The notes: generated by a model from the letters alone, not told the origin. 64,000 bases of DNA from Leptoclinus maculatus (GCA_032191485.1 JAVDOI010000118.1:348501-412500), one strand, 5' to 3'; counted from the stretch's first letter, positions 17,501 to 28,694 are shown. Numbers and translations are program-made.

Positions 17501-18638
17501 CTCTTGAGGCTCTGGGGGGGCGACTGGTAGTCCCCAAGTCCGGAGGTTGTCTGGGGGGGACGTAAGTACGGTTGTATGGGTAGCGGGCCGGCCTCTCAGC
17601 GGGACGCTGAGGCCTGGGGCGGCTACTGGGGCGAGCTGGGGGCTGAAAACGGCCTCTGGGGGGCGAAGTGGGAGCACTAGGTCTGCGGGGTGCGGGCATG
17701 TCCCTGCGAAGACCAGAGAACTGCTGCCTGGTCTGGCTAGCTTCAACAGTCCGCTGGAGCGCCTGTACAGCAGCTGACCTGAACAGCTCACCAGGTTCAA
17801 CTGGGATAGTACGGAGGGTCCTCCTACATGCCTCAGATAGGGGTGACTGCGCCAGCCAAACCTGGCGGCGAGTCTGGACCAGGGTGGACATCAGCCGTCC
17901 AAGTTCTCTAGACATTAGCGCAAAAGCCTGCAGTGAGGCATCACTGAGGCTGGTGGTGGAAGCGTCGGAAGTAGCCTGCTGCAGAGAGGCTGAGAGGGCA
18001 AGCATGAGGTGGGAGAGGGAGTTGCCAATACGACCCATGCGCGCTGCTGTGTCATAAGCCCTGGATAACATGTCATCCGTGACCCGACATTGGGGTCGAG
18101 GGCACCTGGCATTGGGCCTCAGGGTCTCCTCAGGGGAAACTATGAGGGACGCAATAGTCGGCTCAACGGCCGGCATACGGGCGAGGCCAAACTTTGCCGC
18201 GTCCTGCATGGTCGCCAGGGTTCGTCCGTCCGATGTGAGACGGGACAGAGTCCCGGTGTCTCTCCAGCATGCATGCAGCTCCCTCAGATATTCGTCGGAG
18301 GGAGGAACAGCAAAGGTGGTGGGGGCGGAAACGCGCCTGAAGAAGGCACTCGCAGGAGGGGGTTCCGGCTGCTGTGTATCTAACTGCAGGCGTGCCAGCG
18401 CCATGCGCATGACAAACCCCATGGAGCTATCGACTGCCCTTTCCGAAGAGCCCTGAGCTGAGGGACGGGAGCCAGTCCCAGAAGCCTGGGAGGTCCGCCC
18501 TTCACTGTACTCAGTAAAGAGATTGGCTGACGCTGCCAGTGAAAGAACGTCCTCTTCTGAGCCAAGCTCAGCCACGGGTGGATCTGGTGCTTCAACACCC
18601 CCTGCACTAGGGTGGAGGGTCAGGAGAAGCGACTTCAT
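17481..18638 (-). CDS. DIRS gag-like ORF
   Basis: 385 codons, Ser/Pro/Arg-rich, with an Arg-Pro-rich nucleic-acid-binding tail (SRPRPQRPAERPARYPYNR). The sense frame is open above the shown Met and would join the zinc-ribbon-like ORF at 18,656-18,970 but for a one-base shift near 18,680. Position before RT supports the gag assignment. Confidence 0.75.
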   Translation of the reverse strand: MKSLLLTLHPSAGGVEAPDPPVAELGSEEDVLSLAASANLFTEYSEGRTSQASGTGSRPSAQGSSERAVDSSMGFVMRMALARLQLDTQQPEPPPASAFFRRVSAPTTFAVPPSDEYLRELHACWRDTGTLSRLTSDGRTLATMQDAAKFGLARMPAVEPTIASLIVSPEETLRPNARCPRPQCRVTDDMLSRAYDTAARMGRIGNSLSHLMLALSASLQQATSDASTTSLSDASLQAFALMSRELGRLMSTLVQTRRQVWLAQSPLSEACRRTLRTIPVEPGELFRSAAVQALQRTVEASQTRQQFSGLRRDMPAPRRPSAPTSPPRGRFQPPARPSSRPRPQRPAERPARYPYNRTYVPPRQPPDLGTTSRPPRASRGRGLRR

Positions 18639-18655
18639 TTGAGCTAGCTCAGCGG

Positions 18656-18970
18656 TCAGCAGATCCAGTCCAGCCCGCTGGACTTAGCCCTCTTGGGGGG
18701 AGCCCCTGCGGCTTCTGCGGCCCTGCGCTTGGTAGGTTGGGCTGGATTCACCTGCCCTGACAGGGAGAGGTCGACCACACCCATCAGGTGTTCGGCCTCG
18801 GTGAGCCTAGCAGCCCTTACTGCTCGAGGCATGATGCCACAGTTCATGCATGGGTTCTCCGAGAGGCCTTCCCTCAGATGCTCGAGGCCAAGGCAAGCGG
18901 GGCAGAGGTCATGGCCATCCTCAGGCTGAAGAGGAGCCATACAGGTCCTACAGCCAGGAAAGTCAAACAT
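18656..18970 (-). CDS. DIRS gag N-terminus with Cys/His motif
   Basis: 104 codons starting MFDFPGCRTC, with cysteines spaced CxxC...HxxxCxxC...CxxC, as seen at the start of fish DIRS gag. It ends prematurely through a frameshift relative to the following gag ORF. Confidence 0.7.
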   Translation of the reverse strand: MFDFPGCRTCMAPLQPEDGHDLCPACLGLEHLREGLSENPCMNCGIMPRAVRAARLTEAEHLMGVVDLSLSGQVNPAQPTKRRAAEAAGAPPKRAKSSGLDWIC

Positions 18971-19832
18971 GGCCGATTCTCTAGGTCAGTCTGAGCGGGA
19001 CGCTCTGCTGAACGTTGTGAGAACAGGCAGGGAACAGTCAGTGAGAGGGGAGCGAGAACACTCTCTTCACTAGGATAGTTGCTGCAGATGTTGGTGTTCC
19101 ACCAGTTAGCGTGAGCGAGAGCACTCTGCCACTGTGAAAACAGGTCAAAACAGTCCTTACAGTGAGAGGGGAGCGAGGACACTCTCTTCACTAGGATAGT
19201 TGCTGCAGATATTGGTGTCCCACCAGTTAGCCTGAGCGAAGGCACTCTGCTAACTGTGATAGCCGTAATGTTTACAAAAAATACAATGGACACATTCCGA
19301 GTATTAGCGTAGTCTAGTTCGCCAGAGCGGGGACGCTCTGTTAACTGATAGCCGTGTAAGGAGTCAACGAGCACAATGTCAACGTCAATCTAGTCTAGCT
19401 AGCATCACACCAAGTTAGCTTGAGCTGAAACACTCCGCTAACTGTGAAGGGCGGCCTGACAGCGTAACTCTACGCTCACGTTAGCACGCCACTTGATTAG
19501 CTAGAGCGGAAGCGCTCTGTAAACCGTGACAAAAACGAACAATGGTTATAGACAAACAATGTTAGTCGATCTCACCGATTGCTGTCTTCGCGATTTTGGT
19601 GGCCCCTGTCAGATTGAGTCCGGGGCTCGATCCGCACGGCGAAACACGCCGTTCCCTCCTAAGAGGGACAGCTTGTCGCAACCTTTGGAGGGCGAAGATC
19701 CGCAACTCCGACCGGTGGTCACAAGGCTACCTGCGACAAACTCTAATATGTCTGATCGTAGACAAAGTATTTTTTTTTTCGTTTAAGTTTCTACTACCAT
19801 GGTAGGTAACCTGCGTAGCGAGAAGATGAAAA
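18971..19832 (-). other. DIRS 5' untranslated region with internal repeats
   Basis: No coding signal. It contains a direct repeat of about 90 bases, 123 bases apart (starting near 19,048 and 19,171), built around ACTCTCTTCACTAGGATAGT and followed by degraded further units rich in CACTCTG. Possibly promoter or packaging repeats of the element. Confidence 0.6.
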
Positions 19833-19991
19833 AGGACTGATCTCGGAATGACACCGGAACTTATAGACGACGGGGGTCATCCGAGGTCACAGGTGACTTT
19901 GTTGATATAAATATTCGACCTGCGCATGCGCGAGACAGAAGATATCCAGTGTTAAACACTGCCTCTGGCGGTCAGTAAGGATGAAATAGAA
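19833..19991. repeat. DIRS right inverted terminal repeat
   Basis: About 159 bases complementary to the left terminal repeat. It preserves the uninterrupted site into which the nested element inserted on the left. The outer end is exact by comparison with the empty site at 61,344. Confidence 0.9.
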
Positions 19992-20187
19992 ACAGAATTT
20001 GAGCTGTTGGTATCCAGGTTCCAGGTTTATTTTTTTAGTTTATTCTTCTGTTGTAGAATCAAATAGTTAACTGAGAACCTTTCATATTATATGGCCATCA
20101 AAGACAAACAAGACAATACAAGCGGTATTCCTTAATGTAGTGACAGCGTCTTTCTGCCTGTGTGGATGTGGCTGTGTGAACTCTCAC

Positions 20188-20364
20188 GTTGTGCTGTCGA
20201 GCAGAGGACTGCAGCACAGCGGTGAGGAACCCGTTGGGAAAGGTGAAGCTGGAGAGCCAGAACAGTTTGGGGGGCTCGGCCGTCTTTGCCCAGCGCGCAA
20301 ACTCACTGACCCGCAGGGAAAGATCCCTGGTCCACGCTGCCAGGGGCTTCAGTGAAGGGTACGC
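20188..20364 (-). pseudogene. dnah2: Dynein exon, AYPSLKPLAAW
   Basis: 177 bases, phase 0, 59 residues including LFWLSSFTFPNGFLTAVLQ of the C-terminal domain. Intact here; the duplicate at 61,541-61,709 has an 8-base deletion. Confidence 0.92.
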
Positions 20365-20490
20365 CTAGAGGCCATATACAGTGAGGGATGAATCAACGGT
20401 AATTACATGCTTCCAGCAGTTGGCAGCCATTCATAATGCAAGTGTGGAAGAATTGTGTGAAAATTCTCAAGTGAGGTGGGGGTCTGGAAC

Positions 20491-20595
20491 CTTCTCCCAC
20501 AGCGGTGGAACACGGGCGTCATGGATGTAGCGGAAAGTCTCCTCCAAGCTGGATGACATCACCACCAAGCCTCTGATCCCTTTCTCCAGCTCCGC
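20491..20595 (-). pseudogene. dnah2: Dynein exon, AELEKGIRGLVVMSSSLEE
   Basis: 105 bases and 35 residues, ending RVPPLWEK before a weak but GT-type donor. Intact; duplicated at 61,836-61,940. Confidence 0.92.
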
Positions 20596-21247
20596 CTGGG
20601 ATGAACTAACACACAAACACACACTGTAGGTGTTTAGTCGTCATCTAGTCTGGATCTATTGGGATTACCGTGCATTTGGACAGAGAGGTACAAATAAACA
20701 GGCCAGGTGATTGGGCGATTGTTCCTGATTTGCATCTTTCATGCTAGTGCCTCTTTGTGTAGCAGGTTTCCCTTGAAAATGACTGGTTTTAGTTTTTATA
20801 TTGAATTTAGATACACTTGGATACAAATGGTTTAACTACTGATAGACATGCCAATATGGCAAGAAACAGTGTTGGTAAATTCCTTCAGAAGGGTTTGCTC
20901 AACCTAATTCTGTAGGAATTGACAATTGCAATTCATTTTATCTGGAAAACAGGCTAATGCCTTCACAAGTCACTATCATTTGATCTCACTTTAGGTTGCC
21001 CCAACCCAGGACCGATACACACACATTGCAAATCATATTTGGATTAATGTTTTTGGAATTAAGGGATAAATTCAGGTTAACAACCACGGCCACTTAGTCT
21101 GCTGCCACTGCTAAATGTTAGCAGCACATCCCTATTGACACGGTTAGTTTCACATGACAGTTACACACATAGAGGTACAGTGCCTACGACACACACATGG
21201 CTAGCAGAGATTCTGACAATCCAACCCAAAGACACACACACGCAGAC

Positions 21248-21412
21248 ATAGAGATCATACATGATGGTGTCCAGCAGAGAATTGTATCTCTGGATCTCTT
21301 GCAGCAGGACCACATTGATAGGGGAGAGGTTGTGCTGGAGGATGGACCTGGTGCCCTCGTAGTCAATCAATGGCGGGATTTTCTTACGGACGTCTGCCAA
21401 CAGCTCTAATAC
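21248..21412 (-). pseudogene. dnah2: Dynein exon, VLELLADVRKKIPP
   Basis: 165 bases and 55 residues of AAA6 and the following region, including NVVLLQEIQRYNSLLDT. Intact; duplicated at 62,593-62,757. Confidence 0.92.
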
Positions 21413-21974
21413 CTGGAGGCACGTTGCAAACATAGAACAAAAGATGATAACTTACAAATATACTGCACACAAGTATTTGCAGTGAAGAAACTGCAGAGTC
21501 GGATCGTGGTGCTGCATACAACTGGAGGACTTATAATAGCTCTTGATAATCCTTTCTAAAATACACACATACTCCGACATCAGTCATGCTCCAACAACCA
21601 AAAGAACCTTGTTCTTTAGCACTATTACACTACCATAACATTTAAAGCATGTTTAAAGCACATAGAGAAACTACTGCCATTGTTATACAACACCCAGTTT
21701 CATGAACACATGGATAACTTTCAAAACAAAACAGTCATTTCTGTCTCGACCACTAAGTGTGAATGCAAAACGTTCCTTGTACAGGTCATTTAAACATGTT
21801 GATGTAGCACGTGAGTGTGGAAGTTCTATTGGAAACTATTTAGAGTTTTGTGGTGTGTTGAGTGCTCTGACTTTTTTAAAGGTCATTCAATTGTTGGTCT
21901 CATCTTATGCCCGTGTATTTCCATTAAACTGGTTATCTCTTCCCTCCACTTCTCCCACCTTGCCTCTTTCTCAC

Positions 21975-22209
21975 CTTATCGTCTCTACTGGGCCTGTCCC
22001 CCGCAGCAGTAGGACTGGTGACCTGGGGCTGCAGGGAGAGCAGGGTGTCAAACAGCGTCCTGGTCTCAGCCATCTGGCTGGCAATGTCTGCATTAGAGTG
22101 CTGGCCAAACACCTCAGGGTGCTCTGTGGACGGCAGCCTGCTGATATATTCCTTGTAGGAAGACTGGGGTCCGTCATTGGGGATGTAATAGGATGTTAAG
22201 GAGGACAAC
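21975..22209 (-). pseudogene. dnah2: Dynein exon, LSSLTSYYIPNDG
   Basis: 235 bases encoding HPEVFGQHSNADIASQMAET and LFDTLLSLQPQ. Intact; duplicated at 63,320-63,554. Confidence 0.92.
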
Positions 22210-22511
22210 CTGACAGATAAATGGGGTTGACAGAATATAAAGTCAGTGGTATGAGATGTTTTTTGGTGGACAATTCCCAATTTCCTTGGAGAGATTATTT
22301 TCATCTCATCTGAAGTAACTGATGTAGAAACATAGCAGCAAAACATAACCCTGCCAATATGAATGACAAAAACACAGAGAGTCAGTGTATTGACAATATC
22401 TAAAGAGTCTCTAGCACACACTGCCTGAATGTATGGAGTGCTAGCATTCTGATTCTTTAAATATACATGTATATGTGTCAGAATGAATGTGTGTGTGTTA
22501 AAGTGTCTTAC

Positions 22512-22692
22512 TTGAAGGAGGGCTGGTTCACGGCAGCATCACAGAAGTAGTCACTGATGTATGTGGTCAGAAGACGTCCCAGTCGTCTGTTACGTGTCCT
22601 CCATAGTTGACCTCAGCAATGAGGTACTTCAACGCATCCCAGGGAATCTTCTCATACATATCCAGGTACAGACTGAGCAGATTCTCACTCAC
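22512..22692 (-). pseudogene. dnah2: Dynein exon with 4-base deletion shared by both copies
   Basis: 181 bases. It reads VSENLLSLYLDMYEKIPWD and NYGGHVTDDWD, then leaves frame and stops. The flanking phases require 185 bases, so four are missing after TGGGAC. The duplicate at 63,857-64,000 shows the same deletion, so the break predates the duplication or is an allelic state. Confidence 0.9.
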
Positions 22693-22774
22693 CTGGGGGG
22701 CATCAAGATGATGATTTTAACAGACTGACTTTGACAGACCAAGAACTAAAGGAAGTAAGTAGGTGGTCTCGTAC

Positions 22775-22890
22775 ATTTCTTTAAATGTTTTTTGAAGCTT
22801 TATATGCCTTTATGCGATAGAGCAGTGAAAGACAGGAAAAGGGGAGAGAGCGGGGACGACATGCAGCAGAGGACCGTGGATCAGATTCAA
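22775..22890. repeat. Short dispersed repeat fragment
   Basis: The phrase GACAGGAAAAGGGGAGAGAG...GACATGCAGCAGAGG is a common teleost SINE-like repeat, recalled rather than searched. Confidence 0.45.
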
Positions 22891-23019
22891 TAAATAGTCT
22901 CATACATTTGAATTCGATTGTCATTATCCATTTGTCTAACAAACACTCTGACAGGGTATGAAATGGCCTTTCTGCCTTCAGCCGTCACTGTTTCCTTCAG
23001 TGTCAGATAAAGCTCTGAC

Positions 23020-23211
23020 CTCAAAGTCAGAATCGTTGAATCCATAGACAATGTTCCAGCCCAGCTGTAAAAACTTCTTCCTTTCCAGCAGGATGCTGTG
23101 AAAAAAGCAGAGGGAGAAGAGCATCTTCCTGTACAATGCGGGCCTTGAGCAGCGGGTGAATTGAGACTCCGTCACCAGCTGGTACAGACGCTTCATGTTG
23201 GCTTTCACGCC
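23020..23211 (-). pseudogene. dnah2: Dynein exon, GVKANMKRLYQLV
   Basis: 192 bases and 64 residues, including MLFSLCFFHSILLERKKF and LGWNIVYGFNDSDFE. Phase 0 on both sides. Intact. Confidence 0.92.
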
Positions 23212-23416
23212 CTGAAAACAACAGGGTGTTAACAGTTTCAACACCACTATGGAGGTTGTTACGTGTATTGTATGCACATCTTACTGTAAAATATGTGTAG
23301 GCAAATTAAAACTGAATATTCAAAGAACTTCCATGTATATTTGTTGACGTGTATATCATGTATGCTTTATAGAAGATATGTACAGTCTGGACATCTGTGT
23401 GTGTGAGCACATGCAC

Positions 23417-23607
23417 CTTTGGTGGTTCTGTGGTCATCTTGATGCCAGCCTGCAGGATGGTAATGGGAAATTCAGGATGTGGCGAGGAGCTGAGCCAGAG
23501 TCTGAAGTTTGAGTGGGGCTCCTGCACTTGTAGCTGCTCCACCAGCTTGTCCAGCACAGGCATCCATGAGAGAGAGAGGTGGCAGTTGGCAAGGAACACC
23601 CAGTGAC
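23417..23607 (-). pseudogene. dnah2: Dynein exon, HWVFLANCHLSLSWM
   Basis: 191 bases encoding the AAA5/AAA6 segment LANCHLSLSWMPVLDKLVEQ and PEFPITILQAGIKMTTEPPK. Intact. Confidence 0.92.
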
Positions 23608-23881
23608 CTGGTCCAGAGAAACAGAGGGCTTAAGATAGGCTGATAGAACTTGTTTAGATATTTCTATTTCAAGTCTAGTTGTTGTTGTTGTGTGGTTAGG
23701 TTATCTTGCAGTGACCACAAAAGAAAGAAAACACCCAATCTAAGTACTTCGTACACTTTGTTAAGCACAAGGGACTTTTGACACTAAAAGAATCAGTTGT
23801 AAGGGAAAAAATGACACTTCTTAGCCAGTGAATGAATCCGACACAGAGGAGCAGGAAGAAAGAGAGCAATTAGTGTTGTAC

Positions 23882-24065
23882 CATTCTTGACACCCTCCTC
23901 TATCATGCTCTTGGCGATGGGGGCCTGTCCCTGGCCCAGAGAGAGAGCATGGAAGTGCTTGTTCATACCAGAGGCCTCAGCCAGCTGCAGCAGGGCTCCT
24001 GTGGGATCCACCCCAGGAGACAGAATGAAGATCAGAGGAGTCCTGCTGGTGGATTCCTCCACAAC
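23882..24065 (-). pseudogene. dnah2: Dynein exon, RTPLIFILSPGVDPTG
   Basis: 184 bases encoding the conserved ILSPGVDPTGALLQLAE and LSLGQGQAPIA block. Intact. Confidence 0.92.
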
Positions 24066-24243
24066 CTGGAGAGAGAACAGAGACAGTAGCAAAGAGGGAC
24101 AAAGAAAGAAATTTGAATTTCAGCTAAAATCTAACAGAACAACGCAAATTAAATGTTTGAAACATTTGTTTCATTCCAATTCAAAGCTTTACATCTAATA
24201 TACAAGACGGAAGAAGTAACAGGGACTAACAGAAGACACTCAC

Positions 24244-24392
24244 GGCCTTCATGTCGAGAACAGGCGGCTCCACAAAGTGATGGCCAAGGATGTTAACAAT
24301 GAAGGAGGTGACGCACAGGGAGACACGGTCCTGACGCAGAGAACGCACTATCAGCATCTTCTGGAGCTCATTGCAGTTATGCTCCCAATCAC
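24244..24392 (-). pseudogene. dnah2: Dynein exon, DWEHNCNELQKMLIVRSLR
   Basis: 149 bases, in phase with the next exon. The exon that should precede it, linking SWDNI to this segment, is not visible in the short interval up to 24,525. Confidence 0.9.
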
Positions 24393-24524
24393 CTAGAAGG
24401 AAAAACAAACGAGTGGACGGGTAAAGTTAGGGAATTCAGGGGTGAGGGAGGGCAGTTTGGATGTCTGATTAACATGAAATGTGAAAAGGGTTGTGAGATA
24501 AGGATCTAATGACGGGAAAGGCTG

Positions 24525-24596
24525 GATGTTGTCCCAGCTGGAGTCTACCAGCCAACTGGTACAGGGGTTGTACATCTGATCCTTCTTATCGAGTAC
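24525..24596 (-). pseudogene. dnah2: Dynein exon fragment, NPCTSWLVDSSWDNI
   Basis: 24 codons match, then the family similarity stops with no GT donor at the break. About 35 residues expected before DWEHN are missing, so part of this exon or a following exon has been deleted. Confidence 0.8.
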
Positions 24597-24970
24597 CTAG
24601 AAGCACATCCATCAGTTAATCAGTAGGCAAACTATCCTTCCATCAGTGTTTCAATGAATTGTCCAAATAACCCATTAACACGTCAATCATACAGCCCCAG
24701 GCCCCAGAGATATGAAGAAATGCACTGGAGAGGAAGGGTAGTTATGTAATGTAACGTAATGGCTATGGACATTTTGGGAAAACACATTGTCGGCTGTCTT
24801 TGAAGGGTAAGGATAACTTCTACATGGCTCAACATTGAAATACACAGTGGAAATTCTTTTGGGGCATTAAGTGTTCCAAGTGTTTGAGAATAAAAGGTTT
24901 GTCCTGTTTGATTATCCCAAATCAAATAAGGTAAAAACAAGATGTCTGAGTGTGTCCTCTGTTTTCTTAC

Positions 24971-25097
24971 GAGTCCTCCTCGGAGGAAGAAGCTGTACTC
25001 ATTCATGTTGAGTTTTCCAGCCGCCTCCAGAATTTTGGCACACATCTGGAAGCTGAAGAGCAGCTTATGGCACTCGAACAGACCACGACACGTGTAC
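24971..25097 (-). pseudogene. dnah2: Dynein exon, YTCRGLFECHKLLFSFQMC
   Basis: 127 bases ending NEYSFFLRGGL before a GTAAGA donor. Intact. Confidence 0.92.
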
Positions 25098-25267
25098 CTG
25101 CAGAGGATAACATACAGAGTTAGCTAAAGAAAAGACAGTGTATGTTTCTGATTGATCATATCACAAACTTATATTTCCAATAAGTGAACTGATAAGATAT
25201 GACATAAACATCTTCATCAAGGACACAATTACTTGCTACAGTAGCATTAGGGCTATGTTGCTATAGT

Positions 25268-25500
25268 ATGTCTCAGTTCACAGCTGTGGTTCAGGAGGTA
25301 AAGCAGGTCCACTCATCGCAGGGTTGGCAGTTCAATATAGGCTCCTCGTGTCCACATGTCAAGGTGTCCTTGAGCAAGACACTGAACCTCAAATTGCTCC
25401 CAATGGGCAGGCCAGCAGCTTGCATGGCACGTCTGCTGCCATCAGTGTGTATGTGTGTGTGTGTGTAAATGTTAAGTGCCAAGATTGTAAAGCTTTGTTT
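25268..25500 (+). repeat. tRNA-derived SINE-like repeat
   Basis: It begins with a tRNA-like head (GTGGTTCAGGAGGTAAAGCA ... GGGTTGGCAGTTCAATA, A- and B-box-like) and continues with TCCTTGAGCAAGACACTGAA and a (TG)n tail. This wording is very common in teleost genomes. Confidence 0.7.
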
Positions 25501-25610
25501 GTCAGCACAGTTATACAGCTTATTTCTACATCACGGTCTTTCTCTGTCCATACAAAACATTTTCTGACTGGAATTCCTGTGACTCAAATTCATGAAAAGG
25601 GCTGGCTCAC

Positions 25611-25810
25611 CTGTATACTGCATGTGTGTGGTACTCATTGAGGTTGTCTATCCTTTCCTCCAGCTTGTCGCTGCACTTGCTCTTTTTGATGCTGAGGTTG
25701 AACAGGTCAATGTAGGCATCCAGTGAGAACTGGTACATGGGGTCAATGTAGCCCATGTCGTTTAGAATGGAGAAGAGGATGGAGGCTCGCTGGGCACATG
25801 GGCGATAGGC
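25611..25810 (-). pseudogene. dnah2: Dynein exon, AYRPCAQRASILFSILNDMG
   Basis: 200 bases encoding the end of the stalk and the AAA5 edge, DPMYQFSLDAYIDLFNLSI. Intact and phase-consistent with the next exon. Confidence 0.92.
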
Positions 25811-26069
25811 CTGTAAGGAGAGAGCACTTTAAGTTATATTCACATACTCTATGCACAAACTGACATGCAAATGAACCATTTCAATAACATTATTTTAATA
25901 TGCAGACTAAAATTACAACAAATGGTCACCAAAACTTTCCAGAAAAAAACATTGGTTTATAATTGCTCACTTTGTCTTACTAGTGGTCCAAAATCCTAAA
26001 GATAGTCGATCATAAAACCTAATTCCCCCGCTGCCCCAATCCCCTCATCCCTACACCTGACCAACTGTA

Positions 26070-26620
26070 TGTAAGAAATGGACGTAGTCACTGTGACATC
26101 ACCCAGTGGTTTGCGGACTGACATTTTGAAGTCTTGAGTTTGGCATTTTGGCCGTCACCATCTTGTTTTTTTTGCAACGAGAAATAACACATGAGGGTGG
26201 TTCTAAATTCAACTGAATGCAAGACATTTTTAGGCAAACAAAAAAAGTTACAATAACTTTCATGTACTGAAACCACACTGTGAGAGGGTTAAAGTTCTAA
26301 GATGAAAACATGGACAACTCCAAGACCAGACAACGGCGTGGTAGCACCCCGCCCTAAAGCATCCCCTGCTTTATGGTCTGTTTGACTCTAAATGGACCAT
26401 AATGTACTAAATGAACATCATGCTGTATTGAAGAAGACTTGAAACTAGAGATTGAGACCATAAACTCATGTTTACAATGTTTACTGAGGTAATAAATCAA
26501 GAGAGAAGTAGAGTCATTTTCTCATAGACTTCTATACAAGCTGACTTCTATTTGCAACCAGAGGAGTCCCCCCCCCCCCAATGGCCATTAGGAAGAATGC
26601 TAATTTTAGGCACTTTTCAG
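26070..26620. repeat. Dispersed teleost repeat
   Basis: The phrases TGGTTTGCGGACTGACATTT, TTTGGCATTTTGGCCGTCAC and GACTTCTATTTGCAACCAGA belong to a widespread fish repeat whose class I cannot name. A C11-type run occurs near 26,570. Confidence 0.5.
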
Positions 26621-26647
26621 ACCCGGAGGTTGCCGCCTGCTCCTGAC

Positions 26648-26792
26648 CTCTCTAGCAGAGTCGATCTTGATCTCGGTCTGTTCACTGCTCTCAAGCTGCT
26701 CTGAAACCTCAGTAGCTGTCACTTTAGATGTCTGCAGGGTTTTCACCAGCTGCTCATCGTCCAGCAGTGAGCCAGTCGCCTCATTCAGCAGC
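26648..26792 (-). pseudogene. dnah2: Dynein exon, LLNEATGSLLDDEQLV
   Basis: 145 bases of stalk-to-AAA5 linker, ending EIKIDSARE. Intact. Confidence 0.92.
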
Positions 26793-27022
26793 CTGGTAGA
26801 GTAGACACACAAGCATACGACATAAAAAAACAACAACCTACATACATAAATACAACAAAACAGTGTCACAATGTCAACTAAGCATGGCAGACCAAGAACC
26901 ACATGAGGTTCACATACATCAAAAATTAAAGTTTGACTTGAAAACTTTGAATCACTTACTCTTAGGAAGGTGAGTCATCATATCATTATTTACTAGTATT
27001 ATTACTGTAATAGCTATACAAC

Positions 27023-27156
27023 CTGAGGATCTCATCCTCCAGCTTCTCCAGGCTTCTCTTGCCAGAAGCAATGCTGATCACCAAAGAGTCCTTCTGTTCT
27101 TCTAGCTCTGGACGCTCCTTACGCACCACAATTCCCAGTAGTTGGGCTTCCAGACC
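27023..27156 (-). pseudogene. dnah2: Dynein exon, GLEAQLLGIVVRKERPELE
   Basis: 134 bases encoding the coiled-coil segment EEQKDSLVISIASGKRSLEK. Intact. Confidence 0.92.
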
Positions 27157-27317
27157 CTGCACACACACACACACACAATCCCATACACAAACAGATCATT
27201 TAAGGAAACAACTCATACTCTCAAAATGTATGTGTACACAACTGAGGATACGCGTACATATAGAGAAGTATACAATAGTGAGCTGGAGCCCAAACATACA
27301 GACACACAAACTCAGAC

Positions 27318-27466
27318 CTGCTCCATGACGGCGAAGTTGACGATGATGGTCTTTGTAGAAATCTCTGGTGTGTAGTGGGGGTTAGACAGCTTGGTGGTGA
27401 TGTAGAAACGAAACTCTGGATTGTACTCCACCTCCTTATCACCTAGCTTCAACAGCAGCCGGCCGC
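27318..27466 (-). pseudogene. dnah2: Dynein exon, GRLLLKLGDKEVEYNPEF
   Basis: 149 bases of AAA5, including FYITTKLSNPHYTPEIS and IIVNFAVMEQ. Intact. Confidence 0.92.
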
Positions 27467-27605
27467 CTGAGAGAAAAACACAGAAATGTTCACCCATACA
27501 CTCATTGGATTCAGGCACAGCCTCATATTTAGCTGAAAACTTCAGCAGTTGGTATTTCAATTTGTGAACTGGTGTATGTACTGTATGTGTGTGTTTGAGT
27601 CGGAC

Positions 27606-27754
27606 CTATCCGTGTCATGGACGTTAAGAATTGGGTCGAGAGAGGGGTCCAAATCCTCCAGGACATTCTGCAGCAAAACAGGATTCCCAAACTGGATGGC
27701 GTTCTCCAGCACCCGCAGGTCGTCTGGCATTTGAAAGTCTATTACTTTCAGACC
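27606..27754 (-). pseudogene. dnah2: Dynein exon with 2-base deletion
   Basis: 149 bases encoding GLKVIDFQMPDDLRVLENAI and NPVLLQNVLEDLDPSLDPIL. Splice phase and the next exon need an N-K-S-x-T-R-I-G ending, but the frame here is two bases short just before the end, so the join is out of frame. Confidence 0.82.
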
Positions 27755-28445
27755 CTGCACATGTGGACACACATGTGCGCAGGAGGACAGAAAGAGACAT
27801 AGAAGAGGGATGAAACAAACAACAAAACACAGCCTGTCTCACAAAACGTCATCGTCCTCCAATGGGATGGGACTTTCACTGTGGTTTGAAGTTGATTCCA
27901 TTGATGTTATGCAAAGTACTGGGAGGTATGGTACAGTCTTCACAAGTTCAGCATATACTCATGGTTCTCTTCTTGTTGCTAGTGAGGACCAGCCTACTAT
28001 TTCATATAGTACGAAGTGATGAGTGTGCTATTTATCTCCTGAAATGCAGGGCACAACTGCATTAAGTTGTTTTAAGGTGGAATAAGCAGTTTGAGAATAC
28101 AGGTTATCCTTTTTCTTTCTTTCCTTCCTTTATCGTGTGTGTGGTGTGTTGCAACGGCTCTTCAGTTGAACTTTCTACCCAAGCTGCTCTGAACTTTGTG
28201 GGCGATACAGCTACCAGGTTTGTTAAAAAAACTAAGTTTGAGTGTCTGAAACAAAGGGATCTGCAACATCAGCATTGGTAACGGTAAATACATTCAATCA
28301 TTTGTAAAATGTTAGTGCATACACCCGTCTTCTCTGGACACCTTCCTATGCACTCAATTATCCATGATTGTTCAAAAAAGATAACAGTTAAGACACAAGA
28401 ACATAGAATATGAATCAGAATAAAGTTGGCTGAGTCAAGACTTAC

Positions 28446-28512
28446 TCTCCTCATCTCCATATTCTTGATCCATTTCATAGACTGGCCTTGAGGGTCCACC
28501 ATCAGTGGCCAT
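28446..28512 (-). pseudogene. dnah2: Dynein exon, WPLMVDPQGQSMKWIKNME
   Basis: 67 bases with a GTAAGT donor. Intact. Confidence 0.9.
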
Positions 28513-28694
28513 CTTGAAAGAAGGGAAAGAAATCAAACAAGCCAACTTGTATTTGCAGTATGAAACACACATGTTGTACAGTGAACACAACAAAATCCAA
28601 ATCCAAAAGCATTTTACTGTTGTATGCTTACTGGACAACAGCTAATATGAGTGAATATAACATTCATCAACAGATTGTGTTGACATGCACTGAG

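Larger units (their letters stand above)
13715..19991 (-). mobile_element. DIRS-type tyrosine-recombinase retrotransposon
   Basis: A 6277-base element in a dynein intron, coding on the minus strand in the order gag, RT-RNase H, tyrosine recombinase. It has inverted terminal repeats and an internal complementary region at 14,443-14,545 that reproduces the two outer ends joined head to tail, the defining DIRS layout. The same intron at 61,344/61,345 lacks the element and reads straight through TTTAAAA to ACAGAATTTG, so both ends are exact and no target duplication was made. Single-base frameshifts break gag, RT and recombinase. A 499-base TIR element is nested in the left terminal repeat. Confidence 0.93.
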
